Below are positions 1 through 12,387 of a stretch of DNA of 64,000 bases, piece after piece. The translations under genes and the position numbers were made by a program. A model generated the notes under the pieces. The model had not been told where the DNA came from and searched no databases. It worked only from the letters and a program-made list of their open reading frames with translations. Numbering within the stretch: the stretch's first letter is position 1; each line of letters begins with the position of its first letter. Source of the stretch: Helicoverpa zea (lineage: Eukaryota > Arthropoda > Insecta > Lepidoptera > Noctuidae); the NCBI RefSeq assembly GCF_022581195.2, contig NC_061475.1, positions 8,804,001-8,868,000 on the forward strand, in the 5' to 3' direction.

Positions 1-318
1 GATACGATGTTTGCTATCAAAAATGTTCGCTCTCAAATAAAGGGCTTTGTTTTTATTTAACTAGACAACTTAGCAGTTTTCCATAACTTGTCAGAGGACG
101 TCAGGAGGATAACACTGATAATAGAGCTTGTTATGACATAAAAAGTCCACAGCTCACTCGATGAGAATAGTTGTCAATTTGTTATCTCAAAAAGTGGACT
201 ATAGAAGAAATGTATTAGGTCTCTATTCTAAATTCTATATAGGTGTCCAAATATGTATGAAGAATGGCTGTGATAATTAACTAATATATAAAAGTGGGAA
301 ATTATTCTAAATACTTAC

Positions 319-430
319 CATTACCGTATGTAGCACAGAAGACATCTTCGTCCTTGTCGAAGCACTGATCACTCTTCTGCTTGTTGAACAATATCGGGTA
401 GAGGGCGCCGTTCAAACCCCATGCTGTCGT
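319..430 (-). CDS. Serine protease homologue, exon d (last one in window)
   Basis: This is a 112-nt exon with acceptor CAG at 433-431 and donor GTAAGT at 318-313. It begins TTAWGLNGALYP and contains DEDVFCATYGNG, matching the GWG strand and the 'mFCAG' region that precedes the active-site GDSGGP motif of trypsin-like proteases. The GDSGGP-containing exon would lie beyond the left edge, so the state of the catalytic Ser cannot be seen. The exon starts in phase 0, following exon 1574-1729, and ends in phase 1. Confidence 0.8.
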
Positions 431-1380
431 CTGGAAACAGGTAAACGTAAATAATCATTCATTATCTATACTTAATGTGCAACTAAAGGACACATTGTTC
501 ATTTGTTTGTACCCTAACAAAGGCTACGCAGCAATACTAAACCAATTTAAAAATTCTTTCATTGTTGTAAAGCTAGACTCAACGATTAATATAGGCTTTA
601 TTTTTTCCAGATACGAGACGCAGTTCCCACGGGACTCGGGTGAATCTTCAGAAAATAGCTAGTTACAATTCTTATAAGTCTATTTTCTGCGCTTTCACAC
701 CAAAACTACTGATCCAATGTGAATAAAAGGTAAGATAAAGTGAGTTAGTCTAAACAGCCTAACTATGCTATACATATCCCAAACTTCTAAAAAATATGCA
801 ATAGACATTATCCTAATAATTGATAGTTTAGTTATAACTATAAAGTTAACTATCACAGACAACAATATAGGGATGCAATAAAACCTGAATGCCGCCCATT
901 TTGTTATTCAAAATGAATTTGTTACTCATTAGAGATTCTTGCAGCGTACGACAGAATTAATTATTTTGACCACCTCTGCTTTTAAATGGCATAGTTTAAA
1001 TTTTGCGCCATTGCAAATATTATAATGTAGTTTTTATCTAGTTTATGAGATAACTGGGTCATAAGTTTCTTTGATAGGTTTATGATTATTTTTGGATTAG
1101 GTGAACAACTAGCTTTTGCTAGGGGTTTGACCCTGCGTACCGTGGAAAACTACTTCACGTACGGATAAAATGTGGGCTGTCTTTTGTATTATACATTACA
1201 AAAGTGCTGATTTTTTAGCCTAAGCAACAACACACAGCACACATTTTAGTGTGCCGATAGTTGGTTTGGGCTCACAAATCACTCATTGTTTGGTCAGGTA
1301 TTTAGACAGACTTAAAACATTGAGTAGGATCAGGCTTTTTTTTTTAATTTTGGCAACCCAACGACAATTTGGTCTGCATC

Positions 1381-1510
1381 ATCCTCCGAGCCTTTTTTCC
1401 CAACTATGTTGGGGTCCGCTTCCAGTTTAACCGGATTCAGCTGAGTACCAGTGCTTTACAAGAAGCGATTGCCTATCTGACCTCCTCAACCCAGTTATCC
1501 GGGCAACAAT
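1381..1510 (+). repeat. Dispersed repeat family A, copy 1
   Basis: Contains the family core aactatgttggggtc(g)g followed by 'gagtaccagtgctttaca' and 'acctcctcaacccagtta'. The same block recurs about 13 times in this window, always in this orientation. Class unknown (SINE-like or other non-autonomous element). Confidence 0.85.
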
Positions 1511-1573
1511 TTGGTCTGCAGTGTGCCGGTATTCTCATTTGGATTAAACTTTTTAAATTTTTTGGTTACTCAC

Positions 1574-1729
1574 AGCAGCCTCCTCAAAGCTATTATCCTG
1601 GTGTATGCAAGCAGACTGGATGTTCTCGTTGAACATGACTGCGTCTTCCAGCACCAGCAGTGCCAGGTCACTGGCAGCTTTACCCTCAGTTTCCAATGTG
1701 AAGTTCGGGTGGAGAACTAGGGATTTTAC
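1574..1729 (-). CDS. Serine protease homologue, exon c (catalytic Asp region)
   Basis: The exon is 156 nt, phase 0 at both ends, with acceptor TTTTCCAG and donor GTGAGT at 1573-1568. The protein reads VKSLVLHPNFTLE, then ASDLALLVLEDAV and SACIHQDNSFEEAA. 'HPNF' and 'DLALLVL' are the conserved strand and the catalytic Asp segment (DIALLkL) of chymotrypsin-fold proteases, so the Asp is kept. A dispersed repeat copy sits in the next intron at about 1383-1510. Confidence 0.85.
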
Positions 1730-2178
1730 CTGGAAAATACAATATATAACATTATCTATAGGTATATAACTATCTTTTAATTACTACTATCTTTCTTGTT
1801 ATGTTATTGTTAACTAGCTAATCCCTCGAACTTCGTATCGTTTAAACCTTCCCTGGACCTCTACGAATATTTTAAAAACAAGCCAAATCGGTCCAGCCAT
1901 TCTCGAGTTTTAGCCAGACTAACGAACAGCAATGCATTTTTATGTATAAGAAGATCATTTTGATATATAAAATAACTAATTCCATGTGGATGCGATTCGT
2001 TTGACTGACTACTAATTTTAATCGAAGTAACCATAATCATATTCTGCCCAGTCTTTTGCCAACTATGGTGGGACCGCATGCAGCTGTGTACTAGTGCTTT
2101 ATATAAAGCGACTGCCTATCTGACTGCCTATTTTTAACTAGTAGAGCTTGTTTCACTACAGACTTTTAAAATATTTAC

Positions 2179-2288
2179 CTTATGAACTTTTTCATTGCCG
2201 CCAAAGATCTGCAGGTTGGTCTTTCCAAGGAAGACCAACACATTCTCAGGATTCCACGTCTTATTGGAGACGGAAATACATCTCGCAC
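2179..2288 (-). CDS. Serine protease homologue, exon b (His region, H replaced by R)
   Basis: This 110-nt exon has acceptor TTCTAG and donor GTAAAT. Its first codon is completed by the preceding exon and gives VTGARC, which aligns with the canonical TAAHC box: the catalytic His is Arg and the disulphide Cys is kept. It continues NPENVLVFLGKTNLQIFGG, the usual 'vrLGe.dl' strand. The missing His is seen directly; that the protein is a non-catalytic homologue (SPH) is the standard inference for such proteins. Confidence 0.85.
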
Positions 2289-4563
2289 CTAGAATGAAAT
2301 GTTTTTGTAAGTTATTAACAATGTATTAACAATACAGACTATGTTTAGAGTGATTAAAGTGATCGTTGTACTATGCAATATTTTAAAATTGGGATTTCAT
2401 GTAGGTAGGTACTTGTATTAGCAAGCAAGCAATTTAACTTATTCATTTAAACTTAAGTGAAAAGAACACATTTGTCGAAAATATTATAAAGGGAAAATTT
2501 ATGTGTGTGTGTGTATATATGTTTGTCACTTCTACACGCGTAAACGGCTGGACGGCGAAACCGCTTATGGAAACTAAACTAGATAAAAGTACGTGTCTGA
2601 CACTTCGTTAAAAATTGTGAGAAAGGCACACAATTTATTACAAGCTATCGACATTCACCTTTTCCACCAGACCACAAAGTAAAATTACACTGAATGAAGC
2701 TCTCAAAGAAACTTTAAATAGAATAAAAAATAAAAGTCTATTCTTTCCAACGAGTCATTCAGGAGTCAAGCTGTTCTCTGTACCAGTCTGGGTAGGATCT
2801 TAGAGCATTGAACCAACTGGAGCTGCCTTCAGCACCTAATCACCACTTGATTAAGTCTGACAATTAATGCAACAAAATTATGATAGCTTCAGGTGGGTCC
2901 TGCGTGGGCGAATCAACGCTAATGCGAATGCTAAGCGATCCGAAACGAACATAAGGATACCTATAGGTACGTACTACGCTGTACGATGCGTCTCGTAGGC
3001 CACTTCGACTACTACTCCCTACAAACTGCCTCATTTACTAGCCCTATGTATAACTCCCTCTTGTACCTAAATAATGAATTTCTCAAACATATGTTGCAAG
3101 TCCCCACAACCTTTTTTGAGGGCTGGATTCAGGATGGAAAATAATGATAAGCACAAGCTTGACGCTCACACATGTACCTACACTCGTAAGTGACGTTCTC
3201 GTACCTTATGGCAGAGAAGGCACAGCAATAGCGTATCCAGTTAGTTTAACTGTCTAAGGCTCTACACCAGTCTGGGTAGGTACCCAATATAACGGCAGAA
3301 CACGGAAATGTCATTAGGAAGCAAACGTTGTAAGGAAGGAGGTCTGTAATCAAATTAGTGCCTGGTCTCGCCTCGAAGGGAGGCAAAGGCAGAGGCAAAA
3401 AATAAAAAAGATTGTGCTCAAACGCAAGAGTTCTAATATTAAATTTTGAAAATAAACCTTCCTTTCTTGATCAAAGGTTGGTATGTATCGTCAGCCAATT
3501 ATTTTGATGGGATTATAGAGTTTGATCTTTCGATGGGTTGTCTTTATACACGGGTATAGTATACTTCGAGACTTTTAAAATAAAAGTTAGTAGGTATGCT
3601 TGAACGCGCTAATCTCAGGAATTACTGCATCCAATTAGAAAAATGGTTGATTGGAAAACGACCCATTTTAATTACTTATACTTTTTTGCAATTTTAAGTA
3701 GCACATGACATTTTAGGTAGCCTAGTATATGCTACTTTACATCCGTTTCGCGAAGTAGTTCCCACGAAAAGCAGGCCAAACCGCGAACAAAGAACGAAAA
3801 AGTACTTTAAACCCTAATTTAGGTCATAATCTAATTTCGCTGCTAACTTTGAAATCCATTCAACCGAGGTGTGATTGATTAACGGACCTCCAAACTTTGC
3901 CTACAATTAATAGACCCTCAGCCTTGCAGACCGACTAAGGTCTAAACTTGTTACAACCTAAATGATTGGGTTTGCCGCGATTTCATGTCTAGAGTGACTT
4001 ACAACTTTTTCTATATCTCGGGAAGGGTTTTAGGAGCAGATGTCGAAAAACTTTTGATACTGGCTGTCATTCTTGTAAGAATGTTTTGGTTACTGAAGAT
4101 CTTTGATTAAAAACTATTGTGTTATCTAGTGACTGGTCAGTGTGTCTGCCGGTTTGAAGCTTGCATAATTAGCCTATTTTAACTCCCGACGCAAAAGTAG
4201 GGTATTTTAAGTTTGACCGCTATGTTTGTCCGTGGCTGAGTAACTGTAAAACCGATTTCGATAAAGTTTTTTTTAGTTGAAAGCTGGTTTGGTAGCATTT
4301 TTTCTGTGGAAATGTTTTGTCAAAGATAGAGTAAGTATTTACTTATCCCTATTTTAGTACCTTACTTGGTTCATTTTAGTAAGAACTTTAACTTGCTCGC
4401 GGGAGGACCTAATGAGCGCGTCTGACCGTGCTCTCGCTGTGGTCCATACTGGGCTGACAAACTGTAGTCTCACTGTAAGACATGTCATCGACACAAAAGA
4501 AGAAGAAGTAAGAACTTCATTTTGACATCACACCTATCTCTCAAAAATTTACTCCCAACTCAC

Positions 4564-4720
4564 CAGTAACAATAACCTTCTCCGTCAGCAGCGCTCCATC
4601 ACAGTAGTAACTGAACTGACTGCCCCGATCCTCGCTGGTGACGAAGATGCTCGCCACCCAGGGGTACACCGTCTTCGTGAACTGTATGCAGGCCGCGTCA
4701 CCATCGCAGGTGGGGTCCAA
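4564..4720 (-). CDS. Serine protease homologue, exon a (start of protease-like domain)
   Basis: The exon is 157 nt, with acceptor TTCTCTTCGCAG and donor GTGAGT, starting in phase 0 and ending in phase 1. It encodes LDPTCDGDAACIQF, then VYPWVASIFV and YYCDGALLTEKVIVTG. 'PWVASIF' and 'CDGALL' correspond to the N-terminal strand and CGGSLI region of S1 peptidases. There is no R-IVGG activation motif at the expected place, which also fits a non-catalytic homologue. The exon has no start codon of its own, so at least one upstream exon is required; the membrane exon at 15959-16858 is phase-compatible. Confidence 0.85.
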
Positions 4721-6406
4721 CTGCGAAGAGAAGGTACATACCTCGTTATTTTTCAAAAATAATTATTATTTTTAACACGCTTTAGCTTTTAGCTTCACTT
4801 GTAACTATGTATGTAAGAAAATCTTGGAATCTTAATTTGACCCACTTCCCGGTCTTCGATTTCGATTAATATGAAATTTTGCACACGATCTGAGTTCTGA
4901 TGACAATACAGGCATAATGGTTTTAGTTTTTTAAACTATACATTTTTTGACCTAATATTTGATTCAAAACATAAATTGAATCCTTTTTCGTTTTCATTTT
5001 TACTTTTAACGTAAGCTGTAAGAGACTTTCTTTTCAGAAATCCATTTATTTAGGTGTCTTGGGCTTGGTGTTCGGTTTCCGGGGCGAGCCAGAATTGCTT
5101 AATTACAAGAGTAACCCGGAGTCGTTAGCTTCTGCAGTTAATTCTTTCATTTTTAATACTAGGCACTATTCCAGCGATTACGAAATATCTAAAAGGCGGT
5201 CTAGAATTTTAATTACTTTAACCTTAACCTTAGAATTCAAAAAAAAATATTACTCCTCACAAAATAAAAAGAGAATTTACAGCTCAACGAAATGAATACA
5301 TTTTTTCAGTAAAACCCTTCCATAATTCAAACCGCGTTGAGGTTTCAAAATTAAAATTAAAAATTAAAATTTTCCCGGCATGGCATCCATTTTGGAATGT
5401 TTATGGTAATAAATAATGTGTAATGGTTGATAATGAGCATCTAACGACCTATAAAAAACAGACAATGGGATTTTGGATATTTAAACTACTACTTAATTGA
5501 ATACTCTATATTCAGATACAAGTTGTCACGAGCGATTTTTTATAATTCTGATTTACACAAAAACTATACTACCTATGTAAGTCTTTCACCAAGTTTCAGT
5601 TACTTCATATACCTTACATAAAACAACCATTAACCGTCTTACCACAAAAACTTTTAAACGTCAGTTTATGCCTTGTCTAAAAAAATGTCAAATTATGACG
5701 TTGACATATGGTTCATTTTGCAGCCAAAATTTTATTAGACAAGTGTAAAACAGGGTTTAAAGTTTTTGTAGTAAGGCCCTAAATGTTTAGAAACTAAACT
5801 TCATATGTATAAGAACGAAACACTTGTTGTATCTAAAAAGCTTGTTTGTTTAAACGCGCTAATCTCTGAAACGACTTATTTACTACTTATTTGTCTTTTT
5901 GTTGTTCATCTGCATTACATACATAGCTCATTAATCACGGAAGGTTATAGACTACTTTTTATCTGCATTGACATAGAAGTTTCAACGAAACGCGGGTGAA
6001 AACGCTAGAGGAGACTAGTTTTCCAATTTGGTAAAATTGTAAAAAAACTTTAGACTTAGACACATACGTAGTTAATAAAGACACATACGTAGTTAATAAC
6101 TTAATTTCCAAAAACCAGAATTTAATCAACATTTTAATTAGCCAGCCTGCTTTCTTGAAGATGCCTAACAGTAGAAACCCTTTGAAATATTTGAACCAAG
6201 TTTAGAGTGCCAATCCATGTTCCCTTTGTCTTAGAAAAACTTGTTCAAATTCATGGAGTTAATAACATTAAGAGTTCGCGCATACTACAAACTTTCAGTC
6301 GGCCGATATTGCGTTTGGGCTCATAAATCAGTATGAAGATGAATGGTAGTACGCACATTACAAAGATCAGGTATTTAGCCGGTATCAGAGGGACTGAAAA
6401 CTATCC

Positions 6407-6553
6407 CTCCTCCGAGCCTTTTCCCAACTATGTTGGGGTCGTCGGCTTCCAGTCCAACCGGATTCAGCTGAGTACCAGTGCTTTACAAGGAGCGACTGCC
6501 TATCTGACCCCCTCAACCCAGTTACCCGGGCAACCCGATACCCCTTGGTTAGA
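6407..6553 (+). repeat. Dispersed repeat family A, copy
   Basis: A near full-length core with 'aactatgttggggtcg', 'gagtaccagtgctttaca', 'ccagttacccgggcaac' and 'ccccttggttagactgg' in the family order. Confidence 0.85.
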
Positions 6554-7479
6554 CTGGTGGACTGAAAACTGTTATTGGACTAAAGATTTTCTTTTAAAAT
6601 ATATTTTCGCTAACCGGTGCGTCAACTGTCGGCCGACTGTTTAGTCTGCAGTTTGTGGTACTCTAAGTAATTGGAAGTCAAAAGGCTGTATAATTAGCGT
6701 GTTCGTATTAATTATTGTTGGGGAATTGAGAATTGAGATACGGAAGTTGCTTTGTGATCATTGTTTATTCATGTATGTAAATGTAAATGATAAGAAAAAT
6801 TGATAAGCAGGGAAACATTAAAGATTCACATTTTCGGGTGACTGCAATTAAATTAGAAATATGAAACCGTAAGAAAAGGTAGAAAAATTACAAATTCTTT
6901 ATATTCTAAATGCAAAGTATCTGTATACTGTATTATGTCTCTTTGTAATTTTAATATTTGGTGCGCAAATAGTCTCAGAAAGGACAAAACTCCTTCTTAT
7001 CCGGGTGTGGGGAGAAGTTCCCTAGAGCTGCAGAGACACTATAATAATTTGGAAGCTACGTTATTCTTACATATCAATTAGGTACGTCTTATTACCCACA
7101 TGTTTTCCGATTCCAATAAATATGTAGATTTCAGAAGTCTAGATCTCAAAAATTATCTTCAATACAATACTTCTTCATACTTATTTAATTTTCACCTCGC
7201 GCACTGACAATCTCAATACATGTTTACAGTTTAAATTTTCTCTAACAAATAAACAAAACAACAGTCAATGTACTACAAAGACGTTCCGACTTCCACACGA
7301 AACGACTTCTCACACGAAACGACTTCATAAATACTCAACAAAGTCTTTAGAATCTCATGTAATGAATAGTCACCCATTACAAGAGTAAGTAGCCCGCACA
7401 GTGCTAACATTTAGTTGGCCGAAAGTTTGCTCGAGCTTTTTTTTAATGGAAAATTATCAAATGACTCCTCCCGCTGTGG

Positions 7480-7610
7480 GTTACAGCATGAGGGAGTGTC
7501 AGACCCTTACTGACTAACACACATCATGTTCCTTCTTAGGCCGCGGTAACTCTTTCGAACAATCCCGCAGCCCCGGCAGGCCTTGGCCCTGGTGGGCCCC
7601 GCGAAAGTTT
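7480..7610 (-). repeat. Dispersed repeat family B, copy
   Basis: On the minus strand it reads 'gggattgttcgaaagagtta' followed by 'ccgcggcc' and 'gtcagtaagggtctgacac'. The same block recurs at about 32330, 45205, 49728 and 56808, in both orientations. Confidence 0.75.
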
Positions 7611-8599
7611 GCTTGAACTCATAAGACAACGAATATGAATGGCAGGACGCACATAACAACGGTATCCGGTATATAATCAGATATTTGGCCGGTATCAGAC
7701 CGATTAAAAACTTTGATTGAATTGCTTTAAAACATTGAGTCAACTTTATACTGCAGTGTGCGGGTACCTACTGTAAATTCGGCCATATGTAAAATTGTCT
7801 GCATTTAATACCTTCGTCGCGAGACGCCTTGTTAAGTAGAAGACATCTCCTAAATGAGTGTTATTTATTTTTTGAGTGTGTCTTTGACTTCCTGTTACGT
7901 TTCGAGTGTGTAAATAACTTATTAACTGGCTGGGTGCTAAGTATATTATGTAAGTTTTGAGTTCCTTTGTGAGAAAAGCTTGGATGGTTCCACAGTAACA
8001 GCCGATAGGATCAATCAAAGGGCTAATCTCAAATTTACTGATAGGTACGTATTGAAAAAATATTTCAGTGTTATATATGGCCCTCATATTGAAGAAGGGT
8101 AAAAGCTACTTTTTATACGGGATCACGAAGTAGTGTCTCAGCACGAATGTGAAACCACTGGCAGAAGCTAAGCTAAGGTCAGCTACTAGATAATATTGAT
8201 AAAGAAACACGGCAAGAAAGGGCATAACAATTATGTAGTTCAGGCCATTTGAGCGATATGCAGGCTGGCGAAAACTAGAAAATCATACCTCTTGAAAAAG
8301 GTGCACAGCAAGAAAAGACAAATTATTCCGAACATCTGCACCACAAAATATGCTTCTTATCAAAACAAACAATGAATTTGATCGCCATGAAAACTTTCTT
8401 CCTCTTACCTAACGGATAAGGAAACTCTCATACGTTAATTGTGTTCTAATTGCAGTAGATCGACCGTTGAGGAAAATTTTGTGTTTTTTCAACATAATTA
8501 CAACCTTGAAGGGAACAGCCACCATTATTTCAAACGAAGTACTAAGGATGTTGGATACGCCATTTTTGTAAATAAAAGAAGCCACAAAAATTATGTGTT

Positions 8600-8956
8600 A
8601 ATGATGTCTTCCTATTGGTATATCGGCCACGGCGGCTGTTCTCATATAAGGAGATCAGCCAACTACGCAGGACATATTATAGTGCACAAGTATTTACTGA
8701 CACAGGTGCACTCACTATTCCTTCACTCTCATAGCCCGATGGGACAGCAATCCGACACGATCGGAGAGAGATCAGGTGCTGGACCGACATTTACGTGCTC
8801 TCCGATGCACGGGTATCAATCACCAACTTCCAGGCTCCGGGCTGTTTTGTGAAAGTTTCTAAAACCAACTAAATGATTGAGGCTCGACCCAGGAATCGAA
8901 CCCGAGACCTCGTGCACAGCAGCCACACCATGCGACAGCTACACCGCCGAGGCAAT
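8600..8956 (-). mobile_element. tRNA-derived SINE
   Basis: On the minus strand the head at 8956-8880 resembles a tRNA-derived pol III promoter: an A-box-like segment near 'ggtgtagctgtcgcatgg' and an exact B-box-like GGGTTCGATTCC at about 8890-8901. The body continues through 'gagagcacgtaaatgtcgg', 'ccatcgggctatgagagtga' and 'gccgccgtggccgatat' towards 8600. This arrangement is typical of insect SINEs. The open frame running the other way at 8439-8852 is a by-product of it. Confidence 0.7.
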
Positions 8957-11900
8957 TAAATACTTTGCAGAATTATAAATACGCACTAATAAACAAATAA
9001 ATAAGACCAATCATTTCAATGTACATTAACATTTTCAAACAAACAACAAAGTCTTATTTGTGTCTGGTTAATTGTGTCCGCTAGAGCAACAAACACAAAA
9101 CTACTTATTTGTAGTCACAACAGTCACAGCACTTTCACACTAGCGTATTTCCCTTAGGATTTTTTCCGCGTGGTTTTTTTACTCTTTGAAAATGTATCAA
9201 GTGCTTTTTTTATTCGCTTCCTCAATTCAAGCACTTTCGCAGACTCAATTGAATGATTACAAAATATAAGCACATTTTATCACAAAATAACCGTTAGTAA
9301 AATTTTAGTCGGCCGATAGTTTATTTGGGCTCATAAATCATTAGGTATGAAGCTAAATGGTATATAGTACGCACAACTTTACTTAAAACTTTGGTTTCTC
9401 AATTTTCTTAAAAATAATATACAACCATCGGGCCAACTGTCACTCGACTATTTAGTCTACAGTGCGACCTCACATTTTAAAACTCTAATATTTCAACCGC
9501 ATATACCGCATCCGTAATACCCTCTCACCATACACTCGAGGGCCACATTCAGTCTTTTGTGTTGGTGATTGATGATCACACATCACGTGATGCCCACTAT
9601 CAGACAGAGCCACTATCACGTCATGTTACATCATACACTGGCTTCTCAAAGGCCTGATGGTATTTTTAGACTAGATTTCTTTAAGAAACTAGAGTTTTAG
9701 AGAGAAAGCAAGCCTATTACGTTTAAGTGTGTGTTCGATACCAGGACATGCAAGTACTATTGTAAGTTGCCTAAGTGTTATGTACTTTCTAAGTATTTTA
9801 CACCAATTTATTATTGAACACCAATTACTGATTATAAAAGGTGAAGAAAACATGAATTTTAAAGTCTGAAATTGCCAATACACCTTCAGCTAACATGGTG
9901 ATTAATGCTCATTCCTTCTCTGTACGAGAGGAGACCTGTGCCCTGCAGTGGAGTAATATACAGACTTATTTACTAGGTAAACGTGAAACTGTATATTCAC
10001 GAATTGTAATTGCGGATCTAATCATAGAAATTAGTCCTAGAATAACTGGTTTTAACATTACTTGTCCTTTACGAATTCTATGTAGTACAGACCTATTTTT
10101 TCCCAAACCTATCGAAAACCCCAATAAAATTCAGTACTCACACATAATTCTTTTCCACAAAAGATATAAATAAAAGACGGGCACATAACATCAATCGTTA
10201 CCAAATTGCTGGCCACACAAAGCCAGCAGGCCCGAACAAAGAGTAGACAACGCCGGGAGGCAAGCCAGTCAACATGTATGTGCGCGGACGAAGGAAAGAT
10301 AGTAGAGATGCCGTCAGGCTGGTAGATCGGGCGCCTTCTTATAGGTCAAGCAACGTACGATGGGCTTGACCGAAACGATATATTTCACGAAAAAGTCCCG
10401 CAGACGCAGCGCCTATGCGATAGTGTCTATGCGATAGTTCAGTAAATACGTACAAAAATATATGTATAGTTCCACAATTTTCCGCAAGACTTCTTGAATT
10501 GGACTTTACGAGTGTATTAACTAGGAATTCTGGTTCTTTGAGCCATCTGTTAACGATTTTCGGTAATACAAAAAAGACGGGTCCTAAGAAGGCGTATAAG
10601 GGTGGAGCCAGTACCGTTCCTGGTCTCATTAACAGCCGCATTTTAGCGCGCTACTTTCTTAGGAGATTTTGCGTTATGCCATCTCTGTTAGTCATTTAGT
10701 TCTCCATGTTTTCAGAGCGATGGGAAATTGTTTTCCCAGCGATTCGAAATATTCGCGGCTTTTCACACGCCTGCCTGTCCGTATTTTCTGTAGAATGATT
10801 GATTTGAAGTCTCGCTGAACTGAGCGATTGGGACACACTGCTATTTTTTTTGTATGGTCGGTAGTAAAAGTTTGTTTTTCATGATGGGAAAATGTCTACT
10901 ATAGTCAGTTTCGTTGGCTATACGTAACAGCAGCGCTCAATTGTTTTTCTTTATTTTTGTAAGGCTGACCTAACTTTTTTTAGACACTTAAAAAGTTTGC
11001 AATGTCTTATTTAGGATTGCCTACATCTAAAGAAAATTATGCACCCTTATAAGATCAGCCTGTGGTCTGTCTGTCCATCTTTATTTTGTGATGTCAGTAT
11101 CAAGCTTAGATTTTAAGAATATGATTTGGAAAAAAAAACACATATTTCAGCACTCTCTTAGGAATCAAAACTTTTATTGATTGATAATGGTATGAGATTT
11201 TAAACTATAGACATACATGACAATGTATTCTTTGTATTTGAAGCTCACTAACCGCATTATCCGTGTGTGAGCCAGCTGTCGAGCTATTGTTTAATGTTTT
11301 CCTTCATAAAACATTACTCGCAGTGTTCATCACTTAGTCAAAGCGTTTTTAATAAAACAGAGATCGTTCTAGTTTTATATTTTAAAACAAATAATATGAA
11401 CTGATTGTAGCCCGCAGTTCCACTCGCTTACCGCAAAAAATTACGTACCACACCTGGATTAAAAGTAATCTATGACCTTTCTCAGGCTTTAGAATTATGT
11501 ACCACATAAATTTTATTAAAATCGTTTCAGTTGTTTTAACCTGAAAGTCAGTTAAGACATCATCTGTCTTTTCCGAACTACATTCGGACTGGCTTCCAGT
11601 CTAATAATGAGAGAGAACATGATGAGAGTTTTACATGGAGCGACTATCTATCTGACCTCCTTAACCCAGTTACCTGGGCAACCGTATACCTCTCGCATTT
11701 TTTAGTACATTTATTCAGGCTTCTGACTTCCGAAAGGACTGCTAAAGATTTTCTAATGCACAATAGTTGTGATTGTTCAAGTAATTGGTACATGACAAAC
11801 AAAATGTCATTTATTAAGTGCCATTTGTAAAATCAGCACGATGCACAATTGATTACAATGTGCACTGTATTCTAATTAAATTAGGTATTGTATTTGTATG

Positions 11901-12387
11901 AATTAGACTTCCGTGGTAAGGACAATGCGGGTTCCGTGTAGCGATATTGTTTTAATTGAATCATTGTTAAAGATTTGCTCATTTTTCCTAACATCATCTC
12001 CCGAGCCTTTTCCCAACTATGTTGGGGTCGGCTTCCAGTCTAACCGGATGCAGTTGTGTACCAGTGTGTATTTATTAGCCCAGAACATTACACACAAAAA
12101 GAAGTTCATAAGTATTTTATTCTTACATACAATCTAATTACTGCAAAGATTCACCAAAAGCCGTTTAATATTTCTTACTAATACCCAGACACAATTCAGA
12201 TATTAGTTGTTTGGTTTAGTAAAACATTTTCCAGTTTTTGTAGTTTTGCAGTTACCTAATTATCATTTTATCTTATCAGGATGCTTTAAGTAATCGAATT
12301 AGGACTGTCCTATAAATAAATTCCAGAGTTTTAGCTACACGTTCCTATCGTATAAGTTTCGGCTAAATTGGTCTATTTGTTTTCCGA

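Larger units (their letters stand above)
4757..12380. other. Gene-poor stretch, repeats only
   Basis: No convincing coding exon was found on either strand. It holds a 21-bp direct duplication at about 6056-6098, dispersed family A copies (6407-6553, 11572-11700, 11996-12066), a family B copy (7480-7610), a tRNA-derived SINE (about 8600-8956) and tails of the 'cgcgggtgaaa' repeat. Open frames of 60-137 residues here lack domain signatures and look like chance or repeat-derived frames. Small exons of the protease-homologue gene could be hidden here. Confidence 0.6.

Noticed and set aside
8439..8852. A 137-residue plus-strand frame
   Set aside because: It runs antisense through a tRNA-derived SINE and has no recognisable protein features.
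10339..10699. Overlapping frames on both strands near a GC-richer patch
   Set aside because: Frames are open on both strands without domain signatures; likely a repeat fragment rather than a gene.
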